The position numbers were made by a program, and so were the translations under genes. Below the pieces are notes generated by a model. It ran no database searches. It was not told the origin of the DNA and worked only from the letters and a program-made list of their open reading frames with translations. Source: Plotosus lineatus (lineage: Eukaryota; Chordata; Actinopteri; Siluriformes; Plotosidae). From it: a stretch of DNA of 64,000 bases. Where the stretch lies: positions 7,135,163 to 7,199,162 of the forward strand of contig CM045729.1 of NCBI GenBank assembly GCA_024760905.1, in the 5' to 3' direction. This document shows positions 63,696-64,000 of this stretch, one piece after another; position 1 is the stretch's first letter, and every line of letters starts with the position of its first letter.

Positions 63696-64000
63696 TTTGG
63701 CAGTGGTGGCCTGAAGGTAAAGGTGCTGGATCACTGATCCTAAGGTTGGGGGTTCGAGTCCCACTCTCCACAAGGTTGTCACTGTCCCTCCCAGTGCAGC
63801 TAACTGGGTTATCAAAGGCCGGCAATGTCTCTCACTGTCTATGGTGTGAGGTTCATGTAAAAGAACCATTGCTGACTCTTGACAAGAGTAGCTGCAAGGC
63901 CGTCAGTGTGTTTCTGCCCTGCGATGGCCTGGCGAGCTGTCCAGGGTGTACTCTTCCCTCGCCCAGGATGGGCGCCAGCCTCTCCCCAACCCGAATTAGG
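63696..64000 (+). repeat. SINE-B, cut by window end
   Basis: 'ggcagtggtggcctgaaggt', B box GGTTCGAGTCC (63750-63760), through 'gggcgccagcctctcc' to the window edge. Confidence 0.93.

Overview
This is vertebrate, almost certainly ray-finned fish (teleost), nuclear DNA. The evidence is its repeat content: tRNA-derived SINEs with the fish-type tail 'aaccgcttaatcctaatt' (or its reverse), RTE-, Rex1-, L2/CR1- and R4/Dong-like LINE remains, Tc1, pogo/Tigger and hAT DNA transposons, and very long (CA)n, (TA)n, (TC)n and (ATT)n microsatellites. I cannot name the species. I found no host protein-coding exon, rRNA gene or genuine tRNA gene that I can defend. The window reads as intergenic or deep intronic sequence, and every recognisable protein belongs to a transposable element, mostly broken.

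Layout. 1-2.3 kb: unique sequence and a 650-bp polypyrimidine tract. 2.3-5.5 kb: pogo-like remains and a reverse-strand R4/Dong-like LINE whose 3' end abuts a (TAA)n array and which keeps a 288-codon zinc-knuckle plus restriction-like endonuclease ORF. 5.7-6.0 kb and 19.1-19.4 kb: two copies of an inverted repeat whose arms carry a hammerhead ribozyme motif, suggesting Penelope-like pseudo-LTRs. 6.2-10.1 kb: an L2/CR1-like LINE end (+) and a long Rex1/Babar-like LINE (-). 10.1-10.7 kb: an internally deleted RTE derivative with a 17-bp target duplication. 12.4-16.4 kb: SINE-rich, with a nested stack (SINE containing hAT containing Tigger and RTE). 17-20.4 kb: a composite retro-insertion with a 20-bp target duplication, a second Rex1 relic, ribozyme repeat copy B, an RTE end and a complete 522-bp Tigger MITE. 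23.1-27.3 kb: a Tc1 transposase 3' half and a near full-length 3.09-kb RTE LINE. 28-31 kb: Tigger-like and LINE remains. 31.9-52.6 kb: mostly SINE-A and SINE-B (my labels) in every state of decay, plus hAT MITEs, microsatellites and LINE ends. 53.5-55.8 kb: a 71-bp satellite invaded by an unidentified 447-bp element and by a Tigger that itself holds an RTE end and a 70-bp promoter-like minisatellite. 56-64 kb: Tc1 relic, hAT MITE, LINE ends and more SINEs.

How the parts relate. SINE-A and SINE-B have different tRNA-like heads but share one 3' domain, which suggests mobilisation by one partner LINE. The RTE LINE appears as one near full-length copy, three 5'-truncated copies and two head-to-tail deletion derivatives. 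Three Tigger relatives carry a block of CCAAT boxes, GC boxes and TGACG motifs just upstream of the transposase start, which looks like the transposon's promoter. The most notable items are the hammerhead ribozyme repeats and this promoter-like minisatellite. Boundaries without target duplications are good to about +/-15 bases, and frame breaks were judged by eye.
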